A stretch of DNA of 64,000 nt from Pseudocercospora fijiensis CIRAD86 (taxonomy: Eukaryota; Ascomycota; Dothideomycetes; Mycosphaerellales; Mycosphaerellaceae): the NCBI RefSeq assembly GCF_000340215.1, contig NW_006921545.1:366687-430686 (forward strand), written 5' to 3'. A program made the translations under genes and the position numbers. Under the pieces are notes generated by a model, which had not been told where the DNA came from, made no database searches, and saw only the letters and a list, made by a program, of their open reading frames with translations. The stretch's first letter is position 1, and each line of letters begins with the position of its first letter. This document shows positions 12,050 through 21,894 of this stretch, piece after piece.

Positions 12050-13250
12050 CTGACTTATGAAGTTCACGCTGAAGGCGAGTACTTCCTCCTTGCGTCAAAG
12101 GTCACACTTCTTGGTCATCGTTCATCGCAGATGAGGAATACCGGAGAGTGCATGGTACTTCCTTGCGGTGACTGTCAACGCTGCATGACGTTCGTGACTC
12201 CATCAACATCCATGCCAACTATCGGGAAGCTGCTTCAAGAAGTCCATGCCGAAGGCGAGCACTTCCTCCTTGTACCCAAGCCACGCCAAAGGTCCCATTT
12301 CTTGGGCATCTTTGAGAAACACCGAGGGGTCTATAGAACTTCCGTCGACGCTGCCTGACATCGTAAACTCCATCACCATTCATGCCAACTATCCAGAAGC
12401 TGCTTCAAGAAGTCTAAGCTGAAGACCAGTACTTCCCTTTTCCCGCCCAAGCAACGTCAAAGGTCAGATTCATTGGCCATCGTTCATCGCAGACGAGAAA
12501 CACCGGAGGCTGCCGTGCATATGACTTCCGTCAACGCTGTATGGTATCGTGAACTCCATCAACGCGCGTGCTAGCCATCGAGAAGCTGCTTCAAGAAGTC
12601 CAAGCTAGAGGCGCCTGATTCCTCCTCCCGTCCCGCCAACGTCAAAGGTCACACTTGCCGTCTGTCGTTTACCGGAGAAGGCACAGAACTTCCGCACTAC
12701 TACTGTGTTAGTGCGGAAACTCGCCGATCGACACCGTAAGCTCTATCAACATTCATGCCGGCTATTGAGAGGCTGCTTCGATAAGTCTACGCCGAAGGCG
12801 AGAGCTTCCTTTCCTCCTTCCGCATTAGCAATATCAAAGGTCAGATCTCTTGGCTTTTATTAATGGCAGATAACAAACACCGGAGAGTGCCCGTACGAGG
12901 TACGGAAACTCGCCGATCGACGCTATATAACCTCGTGAACTCTATTAGCATTCGTGTTACCTAGCAAGAAGCTGCTCTAAGACTCTTGTCTTTAGTCTCC
13001 CTACTCTACACTTATATAGCAAATAGCATATAATGAACTCTATCAACATTATAAACTCTATTAACCGTTATAAATCCTATTAACATTATGAACTCTATAA
13101 ATGTTATAAACTCTATTAGCAATTATGCTACCTATCGAAAAGCTACTCTAACACTCTACCTAAGCCTCTCCTCTTCTCCTTATTCTGCCTCCTCTAGACT
13201 TATATAGCGCCTAATACTTATTGTATACTATAGACTGCATTAGCAACTAT
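12050..13250. repeat. About 180-bp tandem array with graded C-to-T decay
   Basis: A unit of roughly 180 bp repeats six or seven times. The marker CTGCTTCAAGAAGTC recurs near 12230, 12404 and 12586, then as CTGCTTCGATAAGTC near 12767, CTGCTCTAAGACTCT near 12970 and CTACTCTAACACTCT near 13145. A second marker, ACTCCATCAACATCCATGCC near 12205, decays to ACTCTATTAGCATTCGTG near 12940. The left copies keep ordinary composition, whereas the right copies become TA-rich and CA/TG-poor. Most differences at the markers are C-to-T or G-to-A. The array therefore shows a left-to-right gradient of RIP-like mutation. Small open frames inside it look incidental. Confidence 0.8.
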
Positions 13251-13744
13251 ACTAACTGTCGACAGTTTTCTCTTTACTCCGCTACCCCTAGTTATAGTAC
13301 CTAAGCCCTATTTTATAGTATTATAAACTCCCCTACTATTATTCAATTTATAGTATTATAAACTCTACTACTATTTATGCTAACTATTAAGACTCTTCCC
13401 TTTATTCTACCTCCTCCGCGCTCGATTTCTACTATAGCACCCTATTCTCTTTATCCTAAACCGGTTACTCTCCTATTGTATAATATCCTAAACTCGATTA
13501 CCCTTTACTCTTACTATTAATACTCTCCCTAAACCTCTTCGCTCTTCTTTATCTCCTATGTTCCTACCTCCCCGTCCTATACCGGCCAATCTCCTATTCT
13601 ATCCTAACTCTTAGACTCTATTACTATCTATCCTACCTATTAGGCCTCTTCCCTCCTCTCCTTATCTTATACATTCCCTCCTCTTTATCCCTACCTCGAC
13701 TCCTCCCTCCTATTCATCCTAAAGGCTAACTCCTAGACTCTATT
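13251..13744. repeat. Decayed, G-poor duplications of the 3' end of the neighbouring gene
   Basis: Blocks near 13465 (TAAACCGGTTACTCTCCTATT) and 13585 (TATACCGGCCAATCTCCTATT) resemble the end of the coding region of the minus-strand gene at 14068-14751 near 14100 (AAACCGGCCAATCCCCCATCT). They look like diverged direct copies about 120 bp apart. Where they differ, the changes are mainly C-to-T. The plus strand is strongly depleted in G across the interval. No gene is visible. Confidence 0.55.
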
Positions 13745-13749
13745 ACGCT

Positions 13750-14013
13750 CTATTACTATCTATCCCACCTATCACTATCTATCCCACCTATTACTATCTG
13801 TCCCACCTATTACTATCTATCCCACCTATTACTATCTATCCCACCTATTACCATCCATCCCACCTATTACTATCTATCCCACCTATCACTATCTATCCCA
13901 CCTATCACTATCTATCCCACCTATTACTATCCATCCTACCCATCATCATCCAACCTACCTATTACTATCTATCCTACACATCACTATCCATCCTACCTAT
14001 TACTATCCATCCC
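13750..14013. repeat. 19-bp pyrimidine-rich minisatellite, about 14 copies
   Basis: The unit TATTACTATCTATCCCACC repeats about fourteen times with small variations such as TATCAC for TATTAC and CCATCC for CTATCC. The plus strand contains almost no G. The array begins just beyond the stop codon of the minus-strand gene at 14068, on its 3' side, and ends about 55 bp before that stop. Direct juxtaposition without spacers rules out a CRISPR array. Confidence 0.9.
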
Positions 14014-14067
14014 TCCTACTCTACCTCTACCCAACCCTCTTCTCCTCATCTCACGAACCCCCTCTCA

Positions 14068-14751
14068 TCATCCCCACCTCAACACTCCCCTCTCCTCATC
14101 CCAAACCGGCCAATCCCCCATCTCAACCCTCCCCTCTGCCTTAGCCACCCGAACCACCGGCTCGACTCTCGCTTCTTGTGACATCCGCGCCGACCACAAA
14201 TATCCGCATCCGTAACCCAGTAGAAGGAATGTGAATGCGAAGGTGAAGATGAGGATGGGGAGCATCGTGGGGTTGGGGTTTCGAGATGATGAGTTTGTTT
14301 GGGGAGGGGGAGGTTGGTATTGGGGATTTTTGGGAGGGGGAGGAGGGGATGGGGGTTGAGGTTGAGAAGATGGGGGTGGTTGTTGAGTTTCGGGAGGAGA
14401 TGAGTTGGCTGCAAAGGGTGGATGGGGTGGGGTTTGAACTTTAATGGGTTTCTTTTGTTGAGACTTCTTCGGTGAATTTGGAGTTGTTGGTGGAGTCGAG
14501 TGTTGATTCTCAGGAGCGGAGGTTGCGGATGGCTGATTTGAGGTTTGAAGTTTGATGGACTTCTTTTGTACAGACTGCTTCGTGGAATTTTGGGTTGTTG
14601 GAGTTGATTGTTGATTTTCAGGAGCAAAGTCTGTGGATGGCTGGGTTTGATGTTGAGTGGATTTGTTTTGTCGAGACTTCTTCTTTGCCGGCATGGAAAT
14701 GGTATGATTCTCGCCTGTCCGAGTTGAGCGGCCGCGGGTGGTTACTGGCAT
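14068..14751 (-). CDS. Pro/Ser/Gln-rich single-pass membrane protein, hypothetical
   Basis: The frame starts at an ATG (14749-14751) and encodes 227 residues. Residues about 20-145 are basic, Ser/Thr/Gln/Pro-rich and made of roughly three degenerate repeats of 35-40 residues. Each repeat begins Lys-Lys-Ser/Pro-Ile-Lys and carries an Ala-Pro-Glu-Asn-Gln or Pro-Glu-Thr-Gln motif. A proline-rich tract follows, then a strong transmembrane helix (MLPILIFTFAFTFLLLGYG) near residues 160-180 and a short C-terminal tail with acidic and Trp residues. The layout suggests a disordered N-terminal region tethered to a membrane, but orientation and function are unknown. The last part of the coding sequence is repeated in decayed form downstream, so the true ancestral C-terminus may have differed. 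A second minus-strand frame over the same bases is a shadow. Confidence 0.6.
   Translation of the reverse strand: MPVTTRGRSTRTGENHTISMPAKKKSRQNKSTQHQTQPSTDFAPENQQSTPTTQNSTKQSVQKKSIKLQTSNQPSATSAPENQHSTPPTTPNSPKKSQQKKPIKVQTPPHPPFAANSSPPETQQPPPSSQPQPPSPPPPPKNPQYQPPPPQTNSSSRNPNPTMLPILIFTFAFTFLLLGYGCGYLWSARMSQEARVEPVVRVAKAEGRVEMGDWPVWDEERGVLRWG
14301..14375 (+). other. G-rich tract with G-quadruplex potential
   Basis: The plus strand carries at least six runs of three to five G separated by short loops, for example GGGGAGGGGG, TGGGGATTTTTGGGAGGGGG and AGGAGGGGATGGGGG. It is the template strand of the Pro-rich region of the minus-strand gene. The motif fits the general G3+ N1-7 pattern, but whether it folds is not shown by sequence. 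Confidence 0.55.
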
Positions 14752-15602
14752 TTGATTTGAGTGAGGATGAGATAGGAGCTTCAGGCTGCTGTATGCGAAG
14801 GTTGTAGCGGTGTGTGTGTGTTCTTTCTTTATGTTTGAAAGAGAGAGAAGACGTCGCGCGGAGACTGGATTGTGAAACTCACGAATCAGTCAGACACGCA
14901 AAGGAGAGCCTTGGCCAAATTCCCTTGGTTTTGATAGACATGCATGCTGCGGAACCAATGTCCGAGGGAAGCAGTTCCAGACACGAACATCTTCCGTCCT
15001 GCTTTGACGCACCTGGGACAGCCCAGTTCCCGTATGCAGATGTCAGACATGCCGTGCGTGAAGCTAAGCCACCTCACGATACCAGAGTACACTTCATGCA
15101 GAGTGTTGAGATCTGCGGGCGCTTGCACCGAAGTCTCACGCCAGAACTTGAATGCCGTTGATGGCCTGCATTTGGATAGGTTGCGTCTGAGATCTTTCAG
15201 CTCTAGTTTCTGAGTGGCGACGCTCGCTGAGCGCCTCAATTCTCGCTGGCGGAATAGAAGATGTGGGACATTTCGAAACACTACCGTCGAGCGGAAGTCT
15301 GACTCAATTGAAATTAGAGCAAGACATGCAGCTCCGAACTGCGATGCTCTGGAACCTCGTCGGAGGACAGTGGTCTCAATGTCTCAGATTCACCTTTATC
15401 CAGCTGAGTGAGAATGAGACAATTGCTCTCTCAAACAAGCCCTTGCGGATCCGAAAGTCCTCTCCAAACATGGCAATCTGTTTCCCGGAAGTTCATGCCT
15501 TTTCATCCAAGAACAAAAGCCACCTTGCCTCGCATCCATCCGTGTTCAATCGCTCTCTCAGCATCTCCCGAATTTCCTTGCTCTTTCTTTCGCTCCACCG
15601 CA
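14752..15602. other. Intergenic region between divergent genes
   Basis: This lies between the ATG of the minus-strand membrane protein and the proposed ATG of the plus-strand gene at 15603, so it should contain two promoters. Several frames of 65-130 codons overlap here without recognisable domains. Pyrimidine-rich stretches occur around 15550-15600, just upstream of the plus-strand ATG, as is common for fungal promoters or 5' leaders. Confidence 0.4.
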
Positions 15603-16355
15603 ATGTCCGTCTCCGCATCCGCGCCTCCAATCCCCAAACCAGAAACCCATCCTCTCGCGTACAAACACCACCAAATCCGATCTCAATTTTTCTCATCCCA
15701 GAAAAGTCGCATTACGAAAACGACAGGATCAACATCAACACCAACATCTTCAAAGACGGTGCTCTCCGATCTCGAAGATCTGCTAGAAAAATGTCGACAA
15801 ACCAGAGGAGCGAAAAGCAAAGAGAACTTGGAGTTGGAGATGGAATACATTAGACGCTCGATTCTCGCAATGCATGCAATGGAGATGCTTTTCACATCGC
15901 TTTTCGACTCGAAGCAAGACGAGGTGCTAGCAGCGCTGTTTGTTTGTCCACGGAATGAGGTGAAGATGATGTTTGTGGAGGATCTTTTCAATTTGATGCA
16001 GAATCGTTTGGTGCCTGAGAAGCTGCGGGTAAGCGAGATTACTTTGGATACAGTTGATGAGATTGTTCGGGAGTGGATGAGGGATTGGGAGGTAGGGGTT
16101 GAGTTTGTGGAGCTTTTTCCGGAGAGGGAGGAGAAGAGGGAAGGCGAGGGGGATGGTCAGGAGCGGGAGAGGAGGGGAGGTACCAGTCGAGAGCGTGACA
16201 GGAGGAAAGGTGATGATCGAGAGCGTAGAGAGATGGCGGGCGCAGATGAAACAGCAGAGGATGATGGAGATGTCGAGGCATGGAGCAACATGACGATAAT
16301 GGAATGTATCATCGCGGGATTGATCCAACTCAGTCCGATTAGTCTTGTATGTTAG
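15603..16355 (+). CDS. Hypothetical charged helical protein, 250 residues
   Basis: The longer open frame begins at 15408, but I choose the ATG at 15603 (context CCGCAATGTCC, after a pyrimidine-rich leader). There the protein takes on coherent character. Residues about 1-50 are Ser/Thr/Pro-rich. Residues about 52-180 are predicted helical with alternating acidic, basic and hydrophobic residues, for example LSDLEDLLEKCRQ and FVEDLFNLMQNRLVPEKL. Residues about 180-220 are Arg/Glu/Asp repeats (RERDRRKGDDRERREM), and a hydrophobic C-terminus follows (IIAGLIQLSPISLVC). No family is recognised. The stop TAG at 16353-16355 aligns with CAG at 16536-16538 in a downstream tandem copy of the gene's end, so the present stop may be a RIP-type C-to-T mutation that shortened the protein. 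Confidence 0.55.
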   Translation: MSVSASAPPIPKPETHPLAYKHHQIRSQFFSSQKSRITKTTGSTSTPTSSKTVLSDLEDLLEKCRQTRGAKSKENLELEMEYIRRSILAMHAMEMLFTSLFDSKQDEVLAALFVCPRNEVKMMFVEDLFNLMQNRLVPEKLRVSEITLDTVDEIVREWMRDWEVGVEFVELFPEREEKREGEGDGQERERRGGTSRERDRRKGDDRERREMAGADETAEDDGDVEAWSNMTIMECIIAGLIQLSPISLVC

Positions 16356-16560
16356 GAAGAGAATGTAAGAACCTGGCGGATCTTTTCATCAAGCGCGCGA
16401 GAGGAGTGGGGCTGATGACCAAGAGCGCGGAGGCGCGGACAGAACAGTAGAGGAGGATGGAGATGTCGAGGACTGATGATGATGGGATGGGTTATCTCAG
16501 GCTTGATACAGCTCAGTCCGATTAACCTTGTGTGCCAGGAAGAGGATGTATGGACAGGGC
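16195..16560. repeat. Tandem duplication of the 3' end of the 15603 gene
   Basis: The interval about 16195-16375 is repeated at about 16395-16560. Shared blocks include GAGGATGATGGAGATGTCGAGG against GAGGAGGATGGAGATGTCGAGG and CTCAGTCCGATTAGTCTTG against CTCAGTCCGATTAACCTTG. Most aligned differences are transitions in either direction. The spacing varies from about 183 to 203 bp because of small indels. The second copy keeps a Gln codon where the first has the stop of the gene. Confidence 0.7.
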
Positions 16561-18990
16561 TGAGGTTTGGGGTAGCGCAGCACAATCATATGTCCAAGGT
16601 CCGCTACGACTTCATGCGTTCGCGCCTCAATTTTGATGCTGCTCGGCTGATCATGAGCGAGACGAGGAACTGTGGACAACCTTCAATGCTGAGCAAGCTC
16701 TTGTCGCTGGTACCAAGTCTCTCGAAGCGGCATGGTATGGTCAAGTTCCAATCGCGCAGATGATCGGGCCGCAGTTCGCCGTAACAGCAGGAGATGCGCT
16801 GCTGGCTGGTGAGGGAGGAATGCCGGAGACATTGGTAATGATATCGCTCTCTGTGCTGCTGCGCTTGAGGCGCAGCCAGGTTGTCTTCCTTCTCGGCCTT
16901 CTCCTGTCCCACGACGCCGCAGACGACGCATCGGTAGCAATTGTCTGCTGAGGCGTGGCCACATTGTCGCTCGTCTCGGCGTTCTCCTGTCTTGCGGCAC
17001 TCCAGACGCCTTACCGGTAGCGACTGTCCATTCCACGCCTGATGCCTGGCCAGATTGTCTTCCTTCTCAGCGCTCTCCCGTCCCACGGCACTCCACACGC
17101 ATCATCGGTAACCATTGTCTGCTCCACGGCCGTCTCCGTGTCCACCGTGTCCACCGTGTCATCGCGCTCCTTGCCGAACAAGCGACCTTGGGCATCCGTG
17201 AGGTATCCACTCCACTGCTGATCTGTTGCTTTTCCCACTGCGGTCCTCGCCGCCTTGTTGTCAAGTAAGCCCTCTTTCGCATTCGCGAGGTCTGCACTCC
17301 GCCGCTGTTCTGCGATCCCAACACCCATCACGTCAAGGTTTGGTGCACTCGTGAACTCGCCGTTGCTCGTAAGTCTCTCAACAGCAATGGTGATCGCCGG
17401 CAGTTCGACTCATGTTCGACGCGTGCGCAACGAAGACAACCTGTCTACTTTGCTGTGCTTGCGCGTGCCTGCGAACATGCCAGATCACAGCCTCCAGCCT
17501 CCTCCTCGGTTCCTCGCTATCGAGCGCTGTCTGACTCGGCGATTGGGATTGCTTTGCCTTGCGGCGGAGAACAGCCTTGGACATTTTGGGGCTCGATTGG
17601 ACGAATGAATAATCGTATCGACATGATGTGTGTGAATTGCGGCTGGTGTGAGGACGGCGATGGCAACGGCAACGGGAATGCGGAATTCGTGTTTGTAGAA
17701 AAACCAAGCCAGAATGGTGAGTTGAGGTTTGTGTAGAATTCGGAGCGGCATTCCGCCAAACAGCTTGCTTGAGAAGCCCGCCGCCTCCACACAATCCCTC
17801 GAAGCTGGCTGCCTCAGGCACTGCTCCTCACCCGCGCAACTCATCGAGAATATGCGGCAGGACTATCGTTCACCCCCACCCACCCTCTGCGTAGTCGTCC
17901 ATGCTCGAAAACATTGTTGCCAGACTCAGACTCAAAGTACGCTTGCTCTTCTCTCCACGTCTTAACATCCCGGCTTGAATAACGTGCAGCCTCCAGCACT
18001 CGGTCAATCAATGGTCAACTCCGAGGCCTCTATACAGCTCGTCACTGCACTGCCAACACCGCAAAATACACATTCGACTGCGCGACTTCGATGTCTCATG
18101 GCCGCCGCACCGCAGGTCGATATGGACGACGACGAGGTCACGAATGAGGCCCCACTTCCTCGACACGATCCACGCCCAGCTGCAGCTCAGCGAGGAAAGC
18201 TCACATAGACGACATAGGCCTCCGAGACATCTCGCTTCAGCCTGCGCTGAAAGATACTCGATTCTGCCTCTGCGAAATGCGGGACTCTGCGGCACTCGGA
18301 TCTTTATCCTCTTTCCCACACTTCACGTTTCCGCTACATTGACGGCTCCTCGACCTTCTCGAAATCAATGCCACAATTGAATAAGTGAGGACATCATTGT
18401 CATTCGGGAGGAATGGTCTTGGTCGGACTACGCCACAAATATGCCACTACACGTGGAGTGATGTATAGAGTGAGCTCGAGCTCGAATCTCTTCGACAGGG
18501 CAGGAGGACCGAGACTGGGCTTGATCACAAACACCAAGGCTGCTCGCATCATCGCGATCACCGCCGTAGATGGCAAAATTTTCTTCACAATCGCCGATTT
18601 GCTCCCGATAGCCACGAGTTTTCCTTCAAACTCATCCTGAGACCTGGCTGCCAAAGGATGAAGAGGTTGACACGAGCGCTCTACTGAAACGATGACAAAG
18701 ACGTCTACACTTGACTGGTTGCTGTACACAGCCGCGAGCGAAGGATGAAGGGATCAGGCAGTTTTCCCAGGGCATCTGGTGGAGCTTTCCCGACACAGTT
18801 CGTAATGGCAGTACAACGTAATGAGTTCGTCGGGCAGGAGGTCCTCCATACACACTGCACACTCGATGGTCATTGGCTTTGAGGTCAGAGGCGAGGATGT
18901 TGGCGCGCTGAAGATGTATCAGCTTGCTCAGCCGCATTTCCCGGGCAACCAGAAGCTGATACGCAATATCGCTGTCTTGCAGGACAAGGT
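16561..18990. other. Moderate-GC region with no confident gene
   Basis: Frames of 60-164 codons overlap on both strands. The minus-strand frames at 16604-17331 cross an 83-91-bp tandem repeat whose period is not a multiple of three, so they are not credible as one protein. A frame pair at 18400-18729 is hydrophobic on both strands and ambiguous. I cannot support a gene model here. Confidence 0.4.
16868..17125. repeat. 83-91-bp tandem repeat, three copies
   Basis: Three related copies start near 16880, 16963 and 17054. Each contains TTGTC, a T/C-rich stretch (CTTCTCGGC-TTCTCCTGTCC), CACG-GC-CTCC and GGTA-C-ATTGTCTGC. The spacing of 83 then 91 bp changes reading frame, so the repeat is probably not coding. 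Confidence 0.7.
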
Positions 18991-18999
18991 TGATGCGAA

Positions 19000-19330
19000 G
19001 CATGCCGAGAGGCACGCCGAGAGGCACGCTTCTGCCGCGACATACTTTGAGGAACCTGTAGCAGACTGCCGCCCAACTCACCATCGCCAGCACGACGAAA
19101 GCCGAAAGCGAATGAAGAGGACGAAAGCCACCACGAAGCCCAAGATGTGGATGCGTACGACCCAAGCCGAGACGCACGCGTCTGCCGCGACATACTTTGA
19201 GGGACCTGTAGGAGATTCCGCCCAACTCATCGATCGAGCACGCGAAAGCCGAAAGGGAACGAGGATGACGAAGGCCACCACGAAGCCGAGGGTGAGGATG
19301 CGTACGATGAAGACGACGAATTCGCCTGTC
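19000..19330. repeat. About 150-bp direct repeat, two copies
   Basis: The block containing TCTGCCGCGACATACTTTGA, followed by CCGCCCAACTCA and GAAAGCCGAAAG, occurs near 19028 and again near 19177. The spacing of about 149-150 bp would nearly preserve reading frame. It forms the left part of a larger composite minisatellite region extending to about 20430. Confidence 0.75.
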
Positions 19331-19829
19331 GACGAAAGCCGAAAGCGGACTAGGAAGACGAAAGCTGTCACGATGCCCAAGATGAGGATGACAAAAGCTA
19401 TCACGGCGCCCAGAGTAGGGATGCATACGAAAGCGCACGTGGAGGACAAAGCTATCACGAAGCCCAAGATGAGCATGCGTTCGAATGCGGGCGACGAAGG
19501 TCCAAGATAAGGATGCGGACGAGGCGTACGAAAAAGATAACCCGAAGCCCGAGATCAGGATGCGTACAGAAACCCGTCACAAAGCCCAGGATGAAGGTGC
19601 ACAAGAGAGCGGACGAGAATGACCAACGCTATCACGAAGCCTAAAATGAGATGGGCACGAAATCGCACGAGGAGGGCAAAAGCTATTACCAAGCCCAAGA
19701 TGAGTTGCGTACGAAAGCGGACAAGGAGGACAAAAGCTATCACGAAGCCCAAGATGAAGGTGCGCACGATGAAGGTGCGCACGATGAAGATGCGCACGAT
19801 GAAGACGAAGGATTCGCGATGATGACGAA

Positions 19830-20040
19830 AGCTTATGGAGCCCAAGATGAGGATGCGTACGAGAAAGACGGAGGATTCACGATGATAACGAAAGCTCATG
19901 GAGCCCAAGATGAGGATGCATACGATGAAGACGAAGGATTCATAATAATGACGAAAGCTCATTAAGCCCAAGATGAGGATGCATACGATGAAGACGAAGG
20001 ATTCGCGAGGATGACGAAAGCTCACGATAACGGAAGTGAA
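19830..20040. repeat. 63-bp minisatellite, three to four copies
   Basis: The unit starts AGCCCAAGATGAGGATGC and ends ACGAAAGCTCATGG, with copies near 19839, 19902 and 19965 and degenerate neighbours. A period of exactly 63 bp equals 21 codons. One plus-strand frame reads an acidic repeat (AQDEDAYDEDEGF, then MMTKAHG). It is broken by a TAA at about 19963-19965, where the other copies have GGA at the same spot. The minus strand is open throughout but encodes an implausible hydrophobic repeat lacking an early ATG. A decayed acidic-repeat gene on the plus strand is possible. Confidence 0.75.
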
Positions 20041-20430
20041 GCCCGAGATGAGGATGCGTACGATGCAGACGATGGATTTGTGAGTCGGCCACGCTGGCGC
20101 AGGTCCTTCGATCGGCAACACGACGAAAGCCGAAAGCGGACGAGGAGGGCGGAAGCTGTTACGAAGTCCAAGATGGGGAGGGCAACAGCTAACACGAAGC
20201 CCAAGATGAGGATGCGTACGATGCAGACGACGGACTCGCGCGTGGGCCACGCTGGCGCATGTTACTGGGTCGCTAGCGATGACGAAAGCCGAAAGCGGAC
20301 AAGGAGGATAAGAACTATTACCAAGCCAAAGATGAGGAGGGCGAAAACGGTCACGAAGCCAAAAATGAGGATACGTACGCTGCAGACGACGGATTCGCGT
20401 GTCGGACAGCTGGCGCAGGCTCCTTGACAC
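20041..20430. repeat. About 158-bp direct repeat, just over two copies
   Basis: The block GGCCACGCTGGCGC is near 20087 and 20245, with a diverged third occurrence near 20404. Each is followed by a GACGAAAGCCGAAAGCGGAC motif, then repeats of the form AAGCCCAAGATGAGGATGCGTACG. The internal units are related to those of the 63-bp and 150-bp repeats to the left, so the whole 19000-20430 interval is one compound repeat region. Confidence 0.7.
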
Positions 20431-21330
20431 CACCGCATGGTCCTCGACTGCTCGTATCCTGCCATGGGCGCCGACTTTGAGTACCGGTATTGCGAGGGGC
20501 AGGCATATCTCGCCAGCGCTGCATTCTCCTTTGGCAGGCGTCGGATAGAAGGGCTCAAAGCCACCTTTTGCATCTGAGCAATGCGACCTCGCAGATCTGC
20601 GCCCCCTGCAGCGGTAGAGCTGTGATGCCGCAATTTCAGGCAGAACTCTCGACAATTCGCACCAAATCTCTGGTAACTGGCGCAATACGCTCTCGCTCTC
20701 AGTTGAGGAGCCTGTAAACTTTCAAAAACACGCGCATAGCATCCCTCATGGGGGTGATAGCAGACATCACTGGGGACCGACTTCTGGGCCAAAATGAAAT
20801 ACGCAAGATGCATGGCTGCAAGGTGCAAAGCGGGTCGGAGCTCGAGCAAGAGCTAAACGTGGTCCACGCAAATGGACTCTGCCGTTCTCTATATTGCCAG
20901 ACTGATATCCCTAACCACACGACTCACCCTAAAAGCAGGAGACCTTCTCAAAGATCATCGCGATTCTTGAAGACACACTGCCCATGCGATGATCATGATA
21001 TCGGCGGAGACGACTCGAGATTGGCCCAGATGCGACTGGAAGCTCAACAACTTCATAGAAAGCCTCATTGGTAGGATGACAGGGCTTGGAATGAAACCTT
21101 CTGAGCAGCGCATCAAGATTGGGGAGTTGTCGGTGACCACCAGAGCACGAAATGCCGCTCGCGAAGATGAAGCCCCTTGGCTGAATGAGTTTTTAAGGCC
21201 TGGAATCAGGGAGGGTGGATGCCGAGTTGTACTTATTCCCATTCCACAGTATCATTCCTGCCTACAAGGCAGCAACATCCAATATCTCTACTCGGACGCA
21301 AACTATAAGAAAGATCTACTGCAATCTTAG
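20431..21330. other. Moderate-GC region, no confident gene
   Basis: The longest plus-strand frame (20989-21330, 113 codons) starts at a non-ATG codon and has no recognised domain. It runs into the RIP boundary at about 21330. Nothing else here can be supported. Confidence 0.4.
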
Positions 21331-21660
21331 CTATAGTTAAGCAGCTTTTTAAGGCCTCCGATATTATACCTTTCCTTTACTATATTGCGAGCTTAATAGC
21401 GACAATTTATTAGTATATTAACAAGCCTATAGTTAAGGCCTTCGTTATTACACTTTTCTTATACCGTATTGCGAGATAAATAGCGGTAATTAGCGTACGA
21501 AAAGCGGGCAAAACAATAATAGGCTAGACAGTAAAGCGGTTAATTAACAATCCTTATACTAGTATACCCTAGCTTAGGGAGATACTATTATCCTCCCTTA
21601 GAAAATTAGAGGTCTACGTCTAAGAGCTATAGCGCGCAATATCTAGATCTACTATATATA
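21331..21660. repeat. RIP-mutated flank with a roughly 95-bp direct repeat
   Basis: Sequence beginning TATAGTTAA, with AAGGCCT, a T-rich block and ATATTGCGAG, occurs near 21333-21410. It recurs in diverged form near 21430-21500, ending GTATTGCGAGATAAATAGCGG. Composition is RIP-like from about 21330. No protein motif is visible. Copia copy 2 starts at 21661. Confidence 0.6.
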
Positions 21661-21849
21661 TATTATAGATAAGCGGTAAACCGATAGAATTGCTTACTAC
21701 TTAAACAAAAGACTTACTAGCTACTTATATACCCTAGGGCTAAGAATTACAAGCTATTACTAGGCCGTAAGTAAATAATCTTTTAACTTCCTTCTCCCTC
21801 TCTTAACTATAAATCTAACTAGCCTCGTATAATCTCGAGTATTCTAATA
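21661..21849 (-). repeat. 3' LTR of Copia copy 2
   Basis: It is 189 bp long on the plus strand, from TATTATAGATAAGCGG to GAGTATTCTAATA. It matches the LTR at 29625-29813 and that at 57408-57596. The ends TATTA...TAATA are what RIP would leave of TGTTA...TAACA. Confidence 0.9.
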
Positions 21850-21863
21850 CTCCCTCTACTTAG
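21850..21863 (-). other. Polypurine tract of Copia copy 2
   Basis: Directly inside the 3' LTR the minus strand reads CTAAGTAGAGGGAG, the expected position and purine content for the primer of plus-strand DNA synthesis. The same sequence follows the LTR of copy 3 at 57597. Confidence 0.65.
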
Positions 21864-21894
21864 CTATCTAGCTATAAATTAAATAGCTATATCC

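Noticed and set aside
13750..14013. Regular short repeats that might suggest a CRISPR array
   Set aside because: Units are directly adjacent with no unique spacers, and all other evidence points to a eukaryote.
14079..14627. A 182-codon minus-strand frame inside the Pro-rich gene
   Set aside because: It is a shadow frame of low complexity without an ATG-anchored domain or a membrane segment.
19555..20685. A 376-codon minus-strand frame, one of the longer open frames in the window
   Set aside because: It starts at TTG, has no early ATG, and is the hydrophobic complement of an acidic minisatellite; openness follows from the repeat.
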